Below, piece by piece: positions 1-6,736 of a DNA stretch of 12,831 nucleotides (its first letter is position 1; every line of letters begins with the position of its first letter). The position numbers were made by a program, and so were the translations under genes. The notes beneath the pieces were generated by a model. That model made no database searches, was not told where the DNA came from, and saw nothing but the letters and a program-made list of their open reading frames with translations. The DNA comes from Armatimonadota bacterium (GTDB taxonomy: Bacteria > Armatimonadota > UBA5829). The stretch spans positions 1 through 12,831 of the forward strand of contig JAOAGX010000030.1 in NCBI GenBank assembly GCA_026415535.1, in the 5' to 3' direction.

Positions 1-21
1 TCAGATGTGTATAAGAGACAG
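1..21 (+). other. Residual Nextera/Tn5 sequencing adapter
   Basis: Bases 3-21 read AGATGTGTATAAGAGACAG, the 19-bp Tn5 mosaic end used in Nextera libraries. The two bases before it (TC) also match the Nextera read 1 adapter. This is not genomic sequence. It marks an untrimmed contig end, so nothing can be said about what lies upstream. A spurious reading frame opening with MCIRDR starts inside it and should be ignored. Confidence 0.95.
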
Positions 22-49
22 GCTTAGGGTGTCCACTAGGCATCAAGTC

Positions 50-79
50 GTCATCCTGAGCGGAGCGAAGGATCTCTTT
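50..79 (+). repeat. Dispersed palindromic repeat, copy 1
   Basis: The core GTCATCCTGAGCGGAGCGAA followed by GGATCTCTTT resembles the intergenic repeat of the GTCATyCTGAGCGnAGCGAArrATCT type, which recurs in many environmental bacterial genomes. ATCCT (52-56) pairs with AGGAT (69-73) to close a hairpin. A diverged second copy lies at 12582-12613, where the stem is ATTCT/AGAAT, so both sides of the pair have changed together. Confidence 0.65.
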
Positions 80-317
80 ATGACGCTGTGTTTCACACGG
101 AGCCTCGAGAGCAGGGGATCACGTGGCATTCCGAAGTCACAGTGCGCGTCTCCGAAGGTTTATCGGACACGACGAAAGCATGCGGAGTATGCAACTTCAG
201 TTGCGTCTTCAAAAAAGCGGCGCCGAATCGCCGCACTCCATATTATTTGAACAGTATCAAATCGCTCAAAACTCTGAGTCTGTGTTTTATCGCACTGGCT
301 TTGCCTGAGCAATTTGC

Positions 318-346
318 TTGACAACTGAGCCAAACTGGTGTAAACA
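318..346 (+). promoter_or_regulatory. Candidate sigma70-type promoter of the JAB gene
   Basis: A perfect TTGACA (318-323) is followed after 17 bp by TAAACA (341-346), which matches only three of six bases of TATAAT. Transcription would start near 353, just before the Shine-Dalgarno GGGAGG at 355-360, giving a very short leader. The -35 box and spacing are good and the -10 box is weak. Confidence 0.45.
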
Positions 347-370
347 TAAGAATCGGGAGGGCTGAACGCG

Positions 371-1564
371 ATGGGAGAGATCGCTGCTGTTATCTCTGAT
401 CTCGCCGACTGCCGGGAGTTTGTTTGTGTCCTTCCCGACAATGCGTCCGTATCTGCAGTGGCCGGTCGCCTGGCCGAACTGGCTCGTTTTCCTCGTGCGG
501 GACCGCAAGGCGAAGCAATTCGTTATGGACTGATACCCAAGTGCGGGCCGGAGGTCGATCCCAATTCCACCCTGCGCAAGATAGACCTGCCAGAACCGCT
601 TTCGCTCAGGCTTGTCCCCGAACTGACAATAGGAGCAAAGCAAGCCGGACTGCCAATACCCGAGGAACAACCTTTTTACGAACCGCCGCCCCGTGTTGCC
701 GTTGTGCAAGAACGGTGTCTTTTGCACGATGAAGAACTGAGCCGGAAGCCCGACATTGCGATTGACGCTACGGCTCATCGCGAAATCGAACAGTTTGCCC
801 AACGCGACAGGCTGGCCGAATGCGGTGGATTGCTCCTAGGTACTGTGGAAGTTGAGCAAAAGGCAAGGCTTATTCACATTAAGGCTGTCGCACCTGCTGT
901 CGGCGCAATCGAGACGCGCACGAACTTTAAGATTACATTCAAAGCCTGGAAGTCGATGTTCGACCTCCGCGACGCCGAATATCCTGATCTTCGCGTGCTC
1001 GGCTGGTTCCACGCGCATGCAGGATGGGGAGTGTTTTTGTCGGAGATAGATCTTTTTGTTCACGAAAGGTTTTTCCCGCATCCGAATATGGTCGCATTCG
1101 TGATAGACCCAACAGTTGGCGGCGAAAGCTTTTTCTACTGGCGAGATGGACAAGTGGTCCAGTGTCCTACTTATAGTTTGTTTGGTCTTCCCCATCAAAC
1201 GTCCGCTTCCAAGCGCTTTGGAAGGAGGCGAGTCGTCGTGGTCGGAGCATGTGCGGCCGCGGTTTTGGGTGTTGGGTTGTATGCTGGAATAGCTGTTCCA
1301 CGTATGTCGCCTCCGAAGCCAGCTGCGGTTGCAGCAAGGCGTTCGGTTCCAATTGGCGTTCCGAAATCACTAGAGCCGAGAGCTAAGATTTACGTTCTAC
1401 GTGAAGGAGAGACTTTGTGGGATTTATGCGGTCGCTTTTATAATGACGAGACGCTCGGTATTGCCCTTGCTTGGTACAACAGAATACACGAACCCAGGCG
1501 TGTTCGAGTCGGTACACGGATCACTCTTCCTCCGGTGGAGGAGCTTAAGAAAATGAGGCGTTAG
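371..1564 (+). CDS. Membrane protein with ubiquitin-like, JAB/JAMM peptidase and LysM domains
   Basis: 397 residues; ATG preceded by GGGAGG with 10-base spacing. Residues about 14-84 look like a ubiquitin/YukD-type beta-grasp: a hydrophobic strand ending in LP, a helix, a YGL strand, then a TL...L.LRLVPE ending. There is no terminal Gly-Gly. Residues about 135-262 are a JAMM metalloprotease domain: E150 in AECGGLLLG, then HAH (214-216) and SEID (224-227), which fit the zinc signature HxH-x7-SxxD with no residue missing. The segment FFPHPNMVAFVIDP is typical of the prokaryotic JAB family. A helix at about 287-309 follows a basic run (KRFGRRR), so the N-terminal domains should be cytoplasmic. 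Residues about 340-388 are a LysM peptidoglycan-binding domain (YVLREGETLW ... VGTRITLPP), placed outside. The JAB and LysM calls are firm; the beta-grasp call is by pattern. JAB proteins cleave isopeptide or C-terminal tails in ubiquitin-like systems, but the substrate here is unknown. No E1- or E2-like gene is visible. Confidence 0.88.
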   Translation: MGEIAAVISDLADCREFVCVLPDNASVSAVAGRLAELARFPRAGPQGEAIRYGLIPKCGPEVDPNSTLRKIDLPEPLSLRLVPELTIGAKQAGLPIPEEQPFYEPPPRVAVVQERCLLHDEELSRKPDIAIDATAHREIEQFAQRDRLAECGGLLLGTVEVEQKARLIHIKAVAPAVGAIETRTNFKITFKAWKSMFDLRDAEYPDLRVLGWFHAHAGWGVFLSEIDLFVHERFFPHPNMVAFVIDPTVGGESFFYWRDGQVVQCPTYSLFGLPHQTSASKRFGRRRVVVVGACAAAVLGVGLYAGIAVPRMSPPKPAAVAARRSVPIGVPKSLEPRAKIYVLREGETLWDLCGRFYNDETLGIALAWYNRIHEPRRVRVGTRITLPPVEELKKMRR

Positions 1565-1573
1565 TGGGACTCG

Positions 1574-2458
1574 TTAGGCTGCTTCCACCAAGTCTGCACC
1601 GGGCATTTCTCTCGACCACGAAAGGATATCACTACATCTGTTAAGACCTTCCCGCACCCTGACGACGACGTAATCGATTTCGCTAACCGGTAGCCTGGCG
1701 ATTTCCGCAACTTTCCTCAAACTGATCTCGGTGTTGGAGCCGACTATGTAACTTCTTGTAAGTCGTTTGGCTAGCATGTTCGCTGCTTGGACGGCAATAG
1801 CCATGTCATAGTGGTCGTCTGCAATAGATGGGTTGTGGTGGTAGGCTATGCCGGCTCTGAGTTTAGGTGGAAAGTCCCACTCCTTTGCGAGTTCGGCGCC
1901 GATCCCGGCATGATCGGTGGAAAGCACGCTTTTCTCGGCTCGTGTCATCTCGTAGCCGTATTCGCGGCAGATGTCAACTATTTGGACAAACTTTTGCGGC
2001 AATGCTCGGGCAATGATGAGTTTCCCCACGTCGTGCAACAAGCCCGCTACAAATGCTGCTTCCATTTTGCTGGCGGCGCCGCGCACGATTCGAGCATATA
2101 TGGCCTCGGTTGCCAGGGCGCAAGTTACGGAGTGGGTCCACATGTCTTGCCAACTAAACCCGGGAAACATTTGCTTAGGAAATAGCGCTTCGATCACCGA
2201 CGCTGAAGCGGCCAAGTTTCTTACAGACGAGAATCCCAGCGAAACAACGGCCTCGGTAACTGTTTCGGCCTTCCTCAAGCGGCCGTAGTAAGCAGAGTTT
2301 GCAATGCGAAGGACCTTGGTGGCCAGCGACTGGTCAAGCATTACAACACGGGCTACTTGTTCGGCTGTGGCGTTTTCATCGCTGGTTATCTGGATGATGC
2401 GCGCCAAGGCGGCGGGCACGCTCGGCAGATCGATCCTGCCGGATGAACGACCAAACAT
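1574..2458 (-). CDS. HDOD domain signalling protein
   Basis: About 294 residues. The HDOD domain runs from the LPSVP motif near the N-terminus to about residue 210. It includes an early helical region (LDQSLATKVLRIANSAYYG), then SLGFSSVRNLA, a histidine in WTHS, GLLHDVGKL, TDHAGIGAELAKEWDFP and IAYHHNP. HDOD is a relative of HD phosphohydrolases, usually thought non-catalytic, found in regulators linked to motility, stress and c-di-GMP networks. Here the HD pair in GLLHDVGK and several downstream histidines are kept, as in many family members. No second output domain is present; the last 85 residues are uncharacterised. Two ATG codons lie at 2464 and 2458. AGGA (2470-2467) sits only two bases from the first but eight from the second, so I chose 2458. 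The gene ends nine bases from the convergent JAB gene. No clear promoter is seen upstream. Confidence 0.88.
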   Translation of the reverse strand: MFGRSSGRIDLPSVPAALARIIQITSDENATAEQVARVVMLDQSLATKVLRIANSAYYGRLRKAETVTEAVVSLGFSSVRNLAASASVIEALFPKQMFPGFSWQDMWTHSVTCALATEAIYARIVRGAASKMEAAFVAGLLHDVGKLIIARALPQKFVQIVDICREYGYEMTRAEKSVLSTDHAGIGAELAKEWDFPPKLRAGIAYHHNPSIADDHYDMAIAVQAANMLAKRLTRSYIVGSNTEISLRKVAEIARLPVSEIDYVVVRVREGLNRCSDILSWSREMPGADLVEAA

Positions 2459-2464
2459 ACCCAT

Positions 2465-3003
2465 ATTCCTGTAGATTCATCCGTTCGGCTGCCTGTGTTT
2501 TGAAGTGCAGCCCATGGGCTTTTTCCGTGATTTTAGCTTTCCTAACAACGAGTATTTCAACCATTGAATGCTTCAAAAGTTCGATGAGGCGAATTTTACC
2601 TCTTGCGATAGTCGTAATTATGCTCGTTATGATGGCAAATTCGACCTGTCTTGCGTTTAGCTTGTTCATCGCCAGGGTGATCACGTTGTCAGAGTTTTTG
2701 TTTTTGCGTTTTTTTGCTGTTGGTGGTGGAAGTTGTGGATTCGCCTAAAGAAACGGCGAATCCATTATTTTGGTTTCGTTTTGGCGGTTGTGCCTTGGTT
2801 GTTGTGGCAAGGTGTGTGGCCTGGTGATTCCTTGGACGACGATAGCTCAATATAACCCAACACCGTATCATGCAGCCTTGTGTTGGTTGGATTAGTGAGG
2901 AGTTGCTACTTAATAACCTCAGTCACCATGTCCACGCTGGCCGCGCGGCGTTGCAGCTTGCGCTGGTTTTTGGTTGATTGGTATTGAGCCTTGCAAAAAA
3001 CTG
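2465..3003. other. Gene-free stretch between HDOD gene and pyr promoter
   Basis: About 540 bp between divergent genes. Overlapping open frames of about 100 codons exist on both strands over 2376-2748, but they have poor ribosome binding sites, run into the HDOD gene and resemble no family I know. It holds a perfect 10-bp hairpin at 2736-2764 and a weaker CCAACAC/GTGTTGG inverted repeat (2857-2863 with 2880-2886, 16-base loop). Bases 2695-2830 are strongly T/G-rich on the plus strand. No RNA gene is recognised. Confidence 0.5.
2736..2772 (+). terminator. Perfect 10-bp hairpin, possible intrinsic terminator
   Basis: TGGATTCGCC (2736-2745) pairs perfectly with GGCGAATCCA (2755-2764) around a nine-base loop. 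It is followed by TTATTTTGG, a loose T-tract, so it would best terminate plus-strand transcription. No plus-strand gene ends here, so it may serve antisense transcripts, insulate the pyr promoter, or have another role. Opposite-strand use is less likely because no T-tract follows on that side. Confidence 0.35.
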
Positions 3004-3033
3004 TTGACACGGCTATTCTCCGAGCCCTATAAT
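3004..3033 (+). promoter_or_regulatory. pyr operon promoter (consensus sigma70/SigA)
   Basis: TTGACA (3004-3009) and TATAAT (3028-3033) both match the housekeeping consensus at all six positions, with an 18-bp spacer. Transcription should start at about 3039-3041, giving a leader of about 124 bases before pyrR. A near-ideal promoter fits an operon controlled after initiation, by attenuation. Confidence 0.88.
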
Positions 3034-3050
3034 TACCGAAATCGCAAAGC

Positions 3051-3146
3051 GCCTTTAACTGCAGCCCCGTGAGGCTCAGAAGGCCGAGAGTCAGTATGAT
3101 ATTGGCACGCGTCGCAAGCAAGAGCCTTCTTGCCGTCTCACGGGCA
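3051..3146 (+). promoter_or_regulatory. PyrR-binding attenuator leader (anti-antiterminator and antiterminator)
   Basis: Bases 3063-3076 (AGCCCCGTGAGGCT) match the PyrR binding consensus ARUCCNGNGAGGYU at 13 of 14 positions. They fold as an upper stem AGCC/GGCT with hexaloop CCGTGA, an internal loop, and a lower stem GCCTT (3051-3055) with AAGGC (3080-3084), which is the known irregular PyrR target hairpin. The competing antiterminator is also visible: CCCGTGAG (3066-3073) pairs with CTCACGGG (3137-3144), and nested inside it AGAAGGC (3078-3084) pairs with GCCTTCT (3124-3130). This consumes both the binding hairpin and the terminator's 5' arm. By analogy with Bacillus, PyrR with UMP/UTP should stabilise the binding hairpin and allow termination, while PRPP should counter it. 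Confidence 0.88.
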
Positions 3147-3160
3147 GGGAGGCTTTATTT
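3123..3160 (+). terminator. Attenuator terminator of the pyr operon, overlapping the pyrR ribosome binding site
   Basis: AGCCTTCTTGCC (3123-3134) pairs with GGCAGGGAGGCT (3143-3154) over 12 base pairs including two G-T wobbles, around an eight-base loop, and is followed by TTTATTT. It lies directly before pyrR. The 3' arm contains GGGAGG (3147-3152), the pyrR Shine-Dalgarno, so the hairpin would also mask translation of any read-through message. Confidence 0.85.
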
Positions 3161-3163
3161 GTA

Positions 3164-3691
<528 letters not shown>

Positions 3692-3697
3692 GTGACT

Positions 3698-4636
3698 ATG
3701 CAACTCAAACGCAAAGACATACTTGGCCTGCAAGATATGACGGCGGAGGAAATTGGTCTAATACTTGACACGGCCGAGTCGTACAAAGAGATACTTTCAA
3801 GGCCGGTCAAAAAGGTGCCGATATTGCGTGGCAAGTCGATTTGCACGCTGTTTTATGAAAATTCTACGCGCACCCGGTGCAGTTTTGAGCTCGCGGCCAA
3901 GATAATGAGCGCTGACACCACTAGCGTCTCGGTAAGCGGGTCGTCGATTCAGAAGGGCGAGTCGTTCAAGGATACTCTCCTGACACTTGAAGCGATGGGG
4001 ATGGATCTGTTTGTGATTCGTCACAGTGCGAGCGGGGCACCGCACTTTGCTGCGCGGGTGGTCAAGTCGGGTGTTGTAAATGCGGGCGATGGAATGCACG
4101 AGCATCCTACCCAGGGCCTGTTGGACATGCTTACTATTCGCGAGAATAAGGGTCGAATTGAGGGGCTGAAAGTTCTAATCGTGGGCGACATTATGCACAG
4201 CCGGGTGGCGCGGTCGAACCTTTGGGGGCTTTCGAAGATGGGTGCGGAGGTACGCATATGCGGTCCTGCTACACTGTTGCCTGTAGGCGTTGACAAGTTG
4301 CCAGTAAAAACTTATACAGACCTAGACGAGGCTATCGACGGCGTGGACGTGGTCAATGTCTTGAGAATCCAGCTAGAACGAATGGACCGCGGGTTCTTTC
4401 CGTCTATTCGAGAATACTCGAAGTTTTACGGAGTAAGCAAGACCCGACTAAAGCGGGCGAAGCCCGATGTATTGGTGATGCATCCAGGTCCAATGAACCG
4501 CGGAATCGAAATCACGCCAGAAGTTGCCGACGGCGAGTTTGCCGTGATCACGGATCAGGTGACGAACGGTGTAGCGGTCAGAATGGCGCTTCTGTATTTG
4601 TTGTTAGGAGGTGGGGGAAGTGTTGTTAGTGCTTAG
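3698..4636 (+). CDS. pyrB: Aspartate carbamoyltransferase catalytic subunit
   Basis: 312 residues. It transfers the carbamoyl group of carbamoyl phosphate to L-aspartate, giving N-carbamoylaspartate, the committed step of pyrimidine synthesis. Visible motifs are the carbamoyl phosphate site FYENSTRTR (52-60), QKGES with the mobile-loop lysine (85-89), HPTQGLLDML (136-145), GDIMHSRVARSN (163-174) and HPGPMNRG (262-269). All key residues are present. Start: an in-frame GTG at 3692 would overlap the likely ribosome binding sequence (AGG in GTAGGTG); ATG at 3698 gives the usual family start MQLKRKDILGL. There is no pyrI, so it is not an E. coli-type holoenzyme. It overlaps pyrC by 17 bases, suggesting translational coupling and perhaps a PyrB-PyrC complex as known from Aquifex. 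Confidence 0.96.
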   Translation: MQLKRKDILGLQDMTAEEIGLILDTAESYKEILSRPVKKVPILRGKSICTLFYENSTRTRCSFELAAKIMSADTTSVSVSGSSIQKGESFKDTLLTLEAMGMDLFVIRHSASGAPHFAARVVKSGVVNAGDGMHEHPTQGLLDMLTIRENKGRIEGLKVLIVGDIMHSRVARSNLWGLSKMGAEVRICGPATLLPVGVDKLPVKTYTDLDEAIDGVDVVNVLRIQLERMDRGFFPSIREYSKFYGVSKTRLKRAKPDVLVMHPGPMNRGIEITPEVADGEFAVITDQVTNGVAVRMALLYLLLGGGGSVVSA

Positions 4637-5996
4637 GGGAGGTCGCGTCATTGATCCATCGCGGGGGGTTGATGAGGTTACCGACGTTATAATTCGTAAC
4701 GGCCATATCCAGTACATTGGTCCATTTAGCCCACCTACCAACGGCAGTTCCCTTCTTGTCAATAGGGGGCAAAAAGAGGTTCCCAACTCTTTTCCCTCCC
4801 AGGAGACGACCAACATAAAGTTCTACGACTGTGCCGGCCTCGTAATCACGCCCGGCTTTATCGACATGCACGTTCACCTTCGCGAACCTGGCTTCGAACA
4901 CAAAGAAACGATTGCAACAGGAACTGAGGCTGCAGCAGCGGGTGGTTTCACAACTATTGTTGCGACGCCTAACACGAAACCCGCCGTAGACAATCGGGCG
5001 GTAGTTGAATATGTGCTCGAGCGGGGCAGGGCAGCGCTCGTAAACGTGCTCACGACCGGTGCGGCTACCAAGTGCAACGAGGGAGCGGAGATGGCCGAGA
5101 TTGGTGATATGGTGGAGGCTGGAGCCGTTGCTATCTCGGATGACGCGTTTCCTCTGCAAAGTGCAGATCTTATGCGCCGTGTTATGGAATACGCAAAAAT
5201 GTTCAACATACCTGTGCTTGCGCACTGCGAGGACAAGTCTATGACACGCGACGCAGTGATGAACGAGGGGGTCACGTGCACTGTCCTCGGTCTCCGCCCA
5301 TGGCCTCGGCAGGCCGAGGAGATTATGATCTGGCGCAACATACTTCTGGCTGATCTCACCGGTTGCGCACTTCACGTTCAACATGTGACCACAGCGGGCG
5401 GAGTGGAAGCAATCAAATGGGCCAAATCGAGGGGGATTCGTGTTACCTGCGAAACCTGTCCGCAGTATTTTTCTTTAACGGATGATGCTTTGACTTCTTT
5501 CGATACGAACGCTAAGTGCAATCCACCCCTCCGAACCCAGGCTGACGTGGACGCCATCAAGGCGGGGCTTGCCGACGGCACGATAGACGTTATCGCGACC
5601 GATCACGCACCTCACGCGCGCGAGGACAAAGAGGTGGAAATGCAAGAAGCGGCCTTCGGGATGGTTGGGCTTGAGACCGCGCTTTCACTCGTGATAACAA
5701 ATTTGGTCAAATCTGGCGTATTATCAATCGGGGAAGCAATTGAGAAAATGACCGCTGCTCCCGCGCGCGTGCTGGGACTTTCAAGCGGTGCTCTCATTGA
5801 AGGCGGTTCGGCTGACATCACCGTGATCGATCCCGAAGCAAACGTGACTATACGCAGCTCAGAATTCAAGTCACTCGGCCGCAACACACCGTTCGAAGGG
5901 TTCGAGTTAGCGGGTAGGGTTGTGGCGACTATCGTTGCTGGCGAGGTTGTTAGCGGCGAGCTACGTTGCGGCGAGTTGATGATGGAGAAAAAATGA
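4620..5996 (+). CDS. pyrC: Dihydroorotase, class I
   Basis: 458 residues, about 30 longer than most class I enzymes. A zinc amidohydrolase that cyclises N-carbamoylaspartate to dihydroorotate. The metal and catalytic set is complete: HVH (84-86) in MHVHLREPG, the SDDA aspartates (174-175), H202 in AHCED, H255 in HVQHVT, and D328 in ATDHAPH. The excess length lies in the N-terminal beta-sandwich, between IGPF and FYDCAGLVITPG (about residues 36-68). Its DNA contains an inverted repeat, AAAAGAG (4772-4778) with CTCTTTT (4787-4793). Start: GTG at 4611 is part of the Shine-Dalgarno AGGAGGTG, so I chose the GTG at 4620, eight bases after AGGAGG. It overlaps pyrB at its 5' end and overlaps pyrE by four bases (ATGA) at its 3' end. 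Confidence 0.95.
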   Translation: MLLVLRGGRVIDPSRGVDEVTDVIIRNGHIQYIGPFSPPTNGSSLLVNRGQKEVPNSFPSQETTNIKFYDCAGLVITPGFIDMHVHLREPGFEHKETIATGTEAAAAGGFTTIVATPNTKPAVDNRAVVEYVLERGRAALVNVLTTGAATKCNEGAEMAEIGDMVEAGAVAISDDAFPLQSADLMRRVMEYAKMFNIPVLAHCEDKSMTRDAVMNEGVTCTVLGLRPWPRQAEEIMIWRNILLADLTGCALHVQHVTTAGGVEAIKWAKSRGIRVTCETCPQYFSLTDDALTSFDTNAKCNPPLRTQADVDAIKAGLADGTIDVIATDHAPHAREDKEVEMQEAAFGMVGLETALSLVITNLVKSGVLSIGEAIEKMTAAPARVLGLSSGALIEGGSADITVIDPEANVTIRSSEFKSLGRNTPFEGFELAGRVVATIVAGEVVSGELRCGELMMEKK

Positions 5997-6586
5997 CCCT
6001 ATACCAGCAAATTTATGATGCCGGCTGTATCAAGTTCGGCGAGTTCAAGCTGAAGAGCGGGATAATCTCGCCTGTGTACGTGGACTTCCGTGGACTGGTG
6101 TCTAAGCCGGTCCTGCTGTGGGAAATTGGGAAGGCGTTGGCAGAGTGCGCGCGGGATATTGGTTGTGACAGAATCGCGGGAATCCCCTACGCAGGTATCC
6201 CGCTGGGGGTTGCAGCTGCACTTGCGGGCGATATTCCGATGATCTATCCGCGCAAAGAGGCCAAACAGTACGGCACAGGCAAGCTCATCGAGGGCGAGTT
6301 CCAACCGGATGAGAAGGTCTTGGTGATCGATGACATCATCACCGATGGCGCTTCTAAGATCGAAGCCATTGATCCGCTCAAGGAAGCAGGATTGATCGTG
6401 ACCGATGTGCTGGTGGTGCTCGACAGGGAGCAAGGCGGAGCAAAGATACTCGAGCGCGCCGGTTACAAACTCCACTCGCTCGGCAAGCTATCCGAGGTTC
6501 TGGATGCGCTCGTTATGTCAGGCAAGTTGGATGCGGAAATGAGGGCTAGAGTTGCCGATTTTATTGCGGCTAACCAGTTTGATTGA
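5993..6586 (+). CDS. pyrE: Orotate phosphoribosyltransferase
   Basis: 197 residues. It joins orotate and PRPP to make orotidine 5'-phosphate. The PRPP-binding motif VLVIDDIITDGASK is at residues 109-122, and the catalytic loop RKEAKQYGTGKLIEG at 87-101. DFRGLVSKP and IAGIPYAGIPLG are typical OPRT segments; the latter resembles the OPRT part of eukaryotic UMP synthase. Start: an upstream in-frame start at 5966 lies inside pyrC; ATG at 5993 has GGAGA five bases before it and overlaps the pyrC stop in ATGA, pointing to translational coupling. pyrF, which often follows pyrE, is absent; instead a 150-base gap leads to carA. Confidence 0.95.
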   Translation: MTLYQQIYDAGCIKFGEFKLKSGIISPVYVDFRGLVSKPVLLWEIGKALAECARDIGCDRIAGIPYAGIPLGVAAALAGDIPMIYPRKEAKQYGTGKLIEGEFQPDEKVLVIDDIITDGASKIEAIDPLKEAGLIVTDVLVVLDREQGGAKILERAGYKLHSLGKLSEVLDALVMSGKLDAEMRARVADFIAANQFD

Positions 6587-6736
6587 GACCATGTCACTTT
6601 TTATTTGGCCGTGAGGTCTAGGTGAGGAGTTACCGCGAAAGTGCGAATGCCACAAAAGAATGTGTTCGAAGCGAACGGTTCTTAGGGCTTTCGCCTGTTT
6701 TGCGTTTTTGCTGTTAGATCTACGGAGGTTCCTTTT
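6587..6736 (+). promoter_or_regulatory. pyrE-carA leader with candidate second attenuator
   Basis: This is the longest gap between pyr genes in the operon. Bases 6609-6617 (CCGTGAGGT) repeat the loop and right side of the PyrR-binding consensus, but the left side does not match. GGCC-GTGA-GGTC can still form a small hairpin. Further on, GTTCG-AAG-CGAAC (6664-6676) and a short GGC-TTTC-GCC stem (6686-6695) before GTTTTGCGTTTTTG can form. GCGAAAG (6635-6641) could instead pair with CTTTCGC (6688-6694), disrupting the last stem. This resembles an attenuator but is weaker than the one before pyrR. A very weak promoter (TTGATT 6579-6584, TATTTG 6602-6607) is possible. Confidence 0.3.

Larger units (their letters stand above)
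22..370. other. Gene-free stretch upstream of the JAB gene
   Basis: I see no gene here. After the adapter it holds a dispersed repeat copy (50-79), then about 235 bp without recognisable features, then a candidate promoter (318-346) and the Shine-Dalgarno GGGAGG (355-360) of the following gene. Short open frames in this stretch have no homology I recognise and no convincing ribosome binding site. Confidence 0.6.

Noticed and set aside
5..250. Open frame starting MCIRDR
   Set aside because: Its start lies in the sequencing adapter and the protein resembles no family; it also runs through the dispersed repeat.
287..802. Minus-strand open frame of 171 codons
   Set aside because: It lies mostly antisense to the JAB gene, has no recognisable domain, and the plus-strand frame has a clear Shine-Dalgarno and domain motifs.
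2376..2684. Minus-strand open frame of 102 codons just upstream of, and overlapping, the HDOD gene
   Set aside because: It overlaps the HDOD start by more than 80 bases in another frame, begins with GTG without a Shine-Dalgarno, shows no clear codon bias and no known domain. Its sequence is protein-like enough that a homology search would be worthwhile.
2443..2748. Plus-strand hydrophobic open frame of 101 codons
   Set aside because: It is antisense to the HDOD start, lacks a ribosome binding site and looks hydrophobic because of T-rich sequence.
3692..3697. GTG start for pyrB at 3692
   Set aside because: This GTG overlaps the only candidate ribosome binding bases; the ATG at 3698 gives the usual family N-terminus.
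4626..5384. Minus-strand open frame of 252 codons
   Set aside because: It is fully antisense to pyrC, whose motifs are unmistakable; no domain is seen in the shadow frame.
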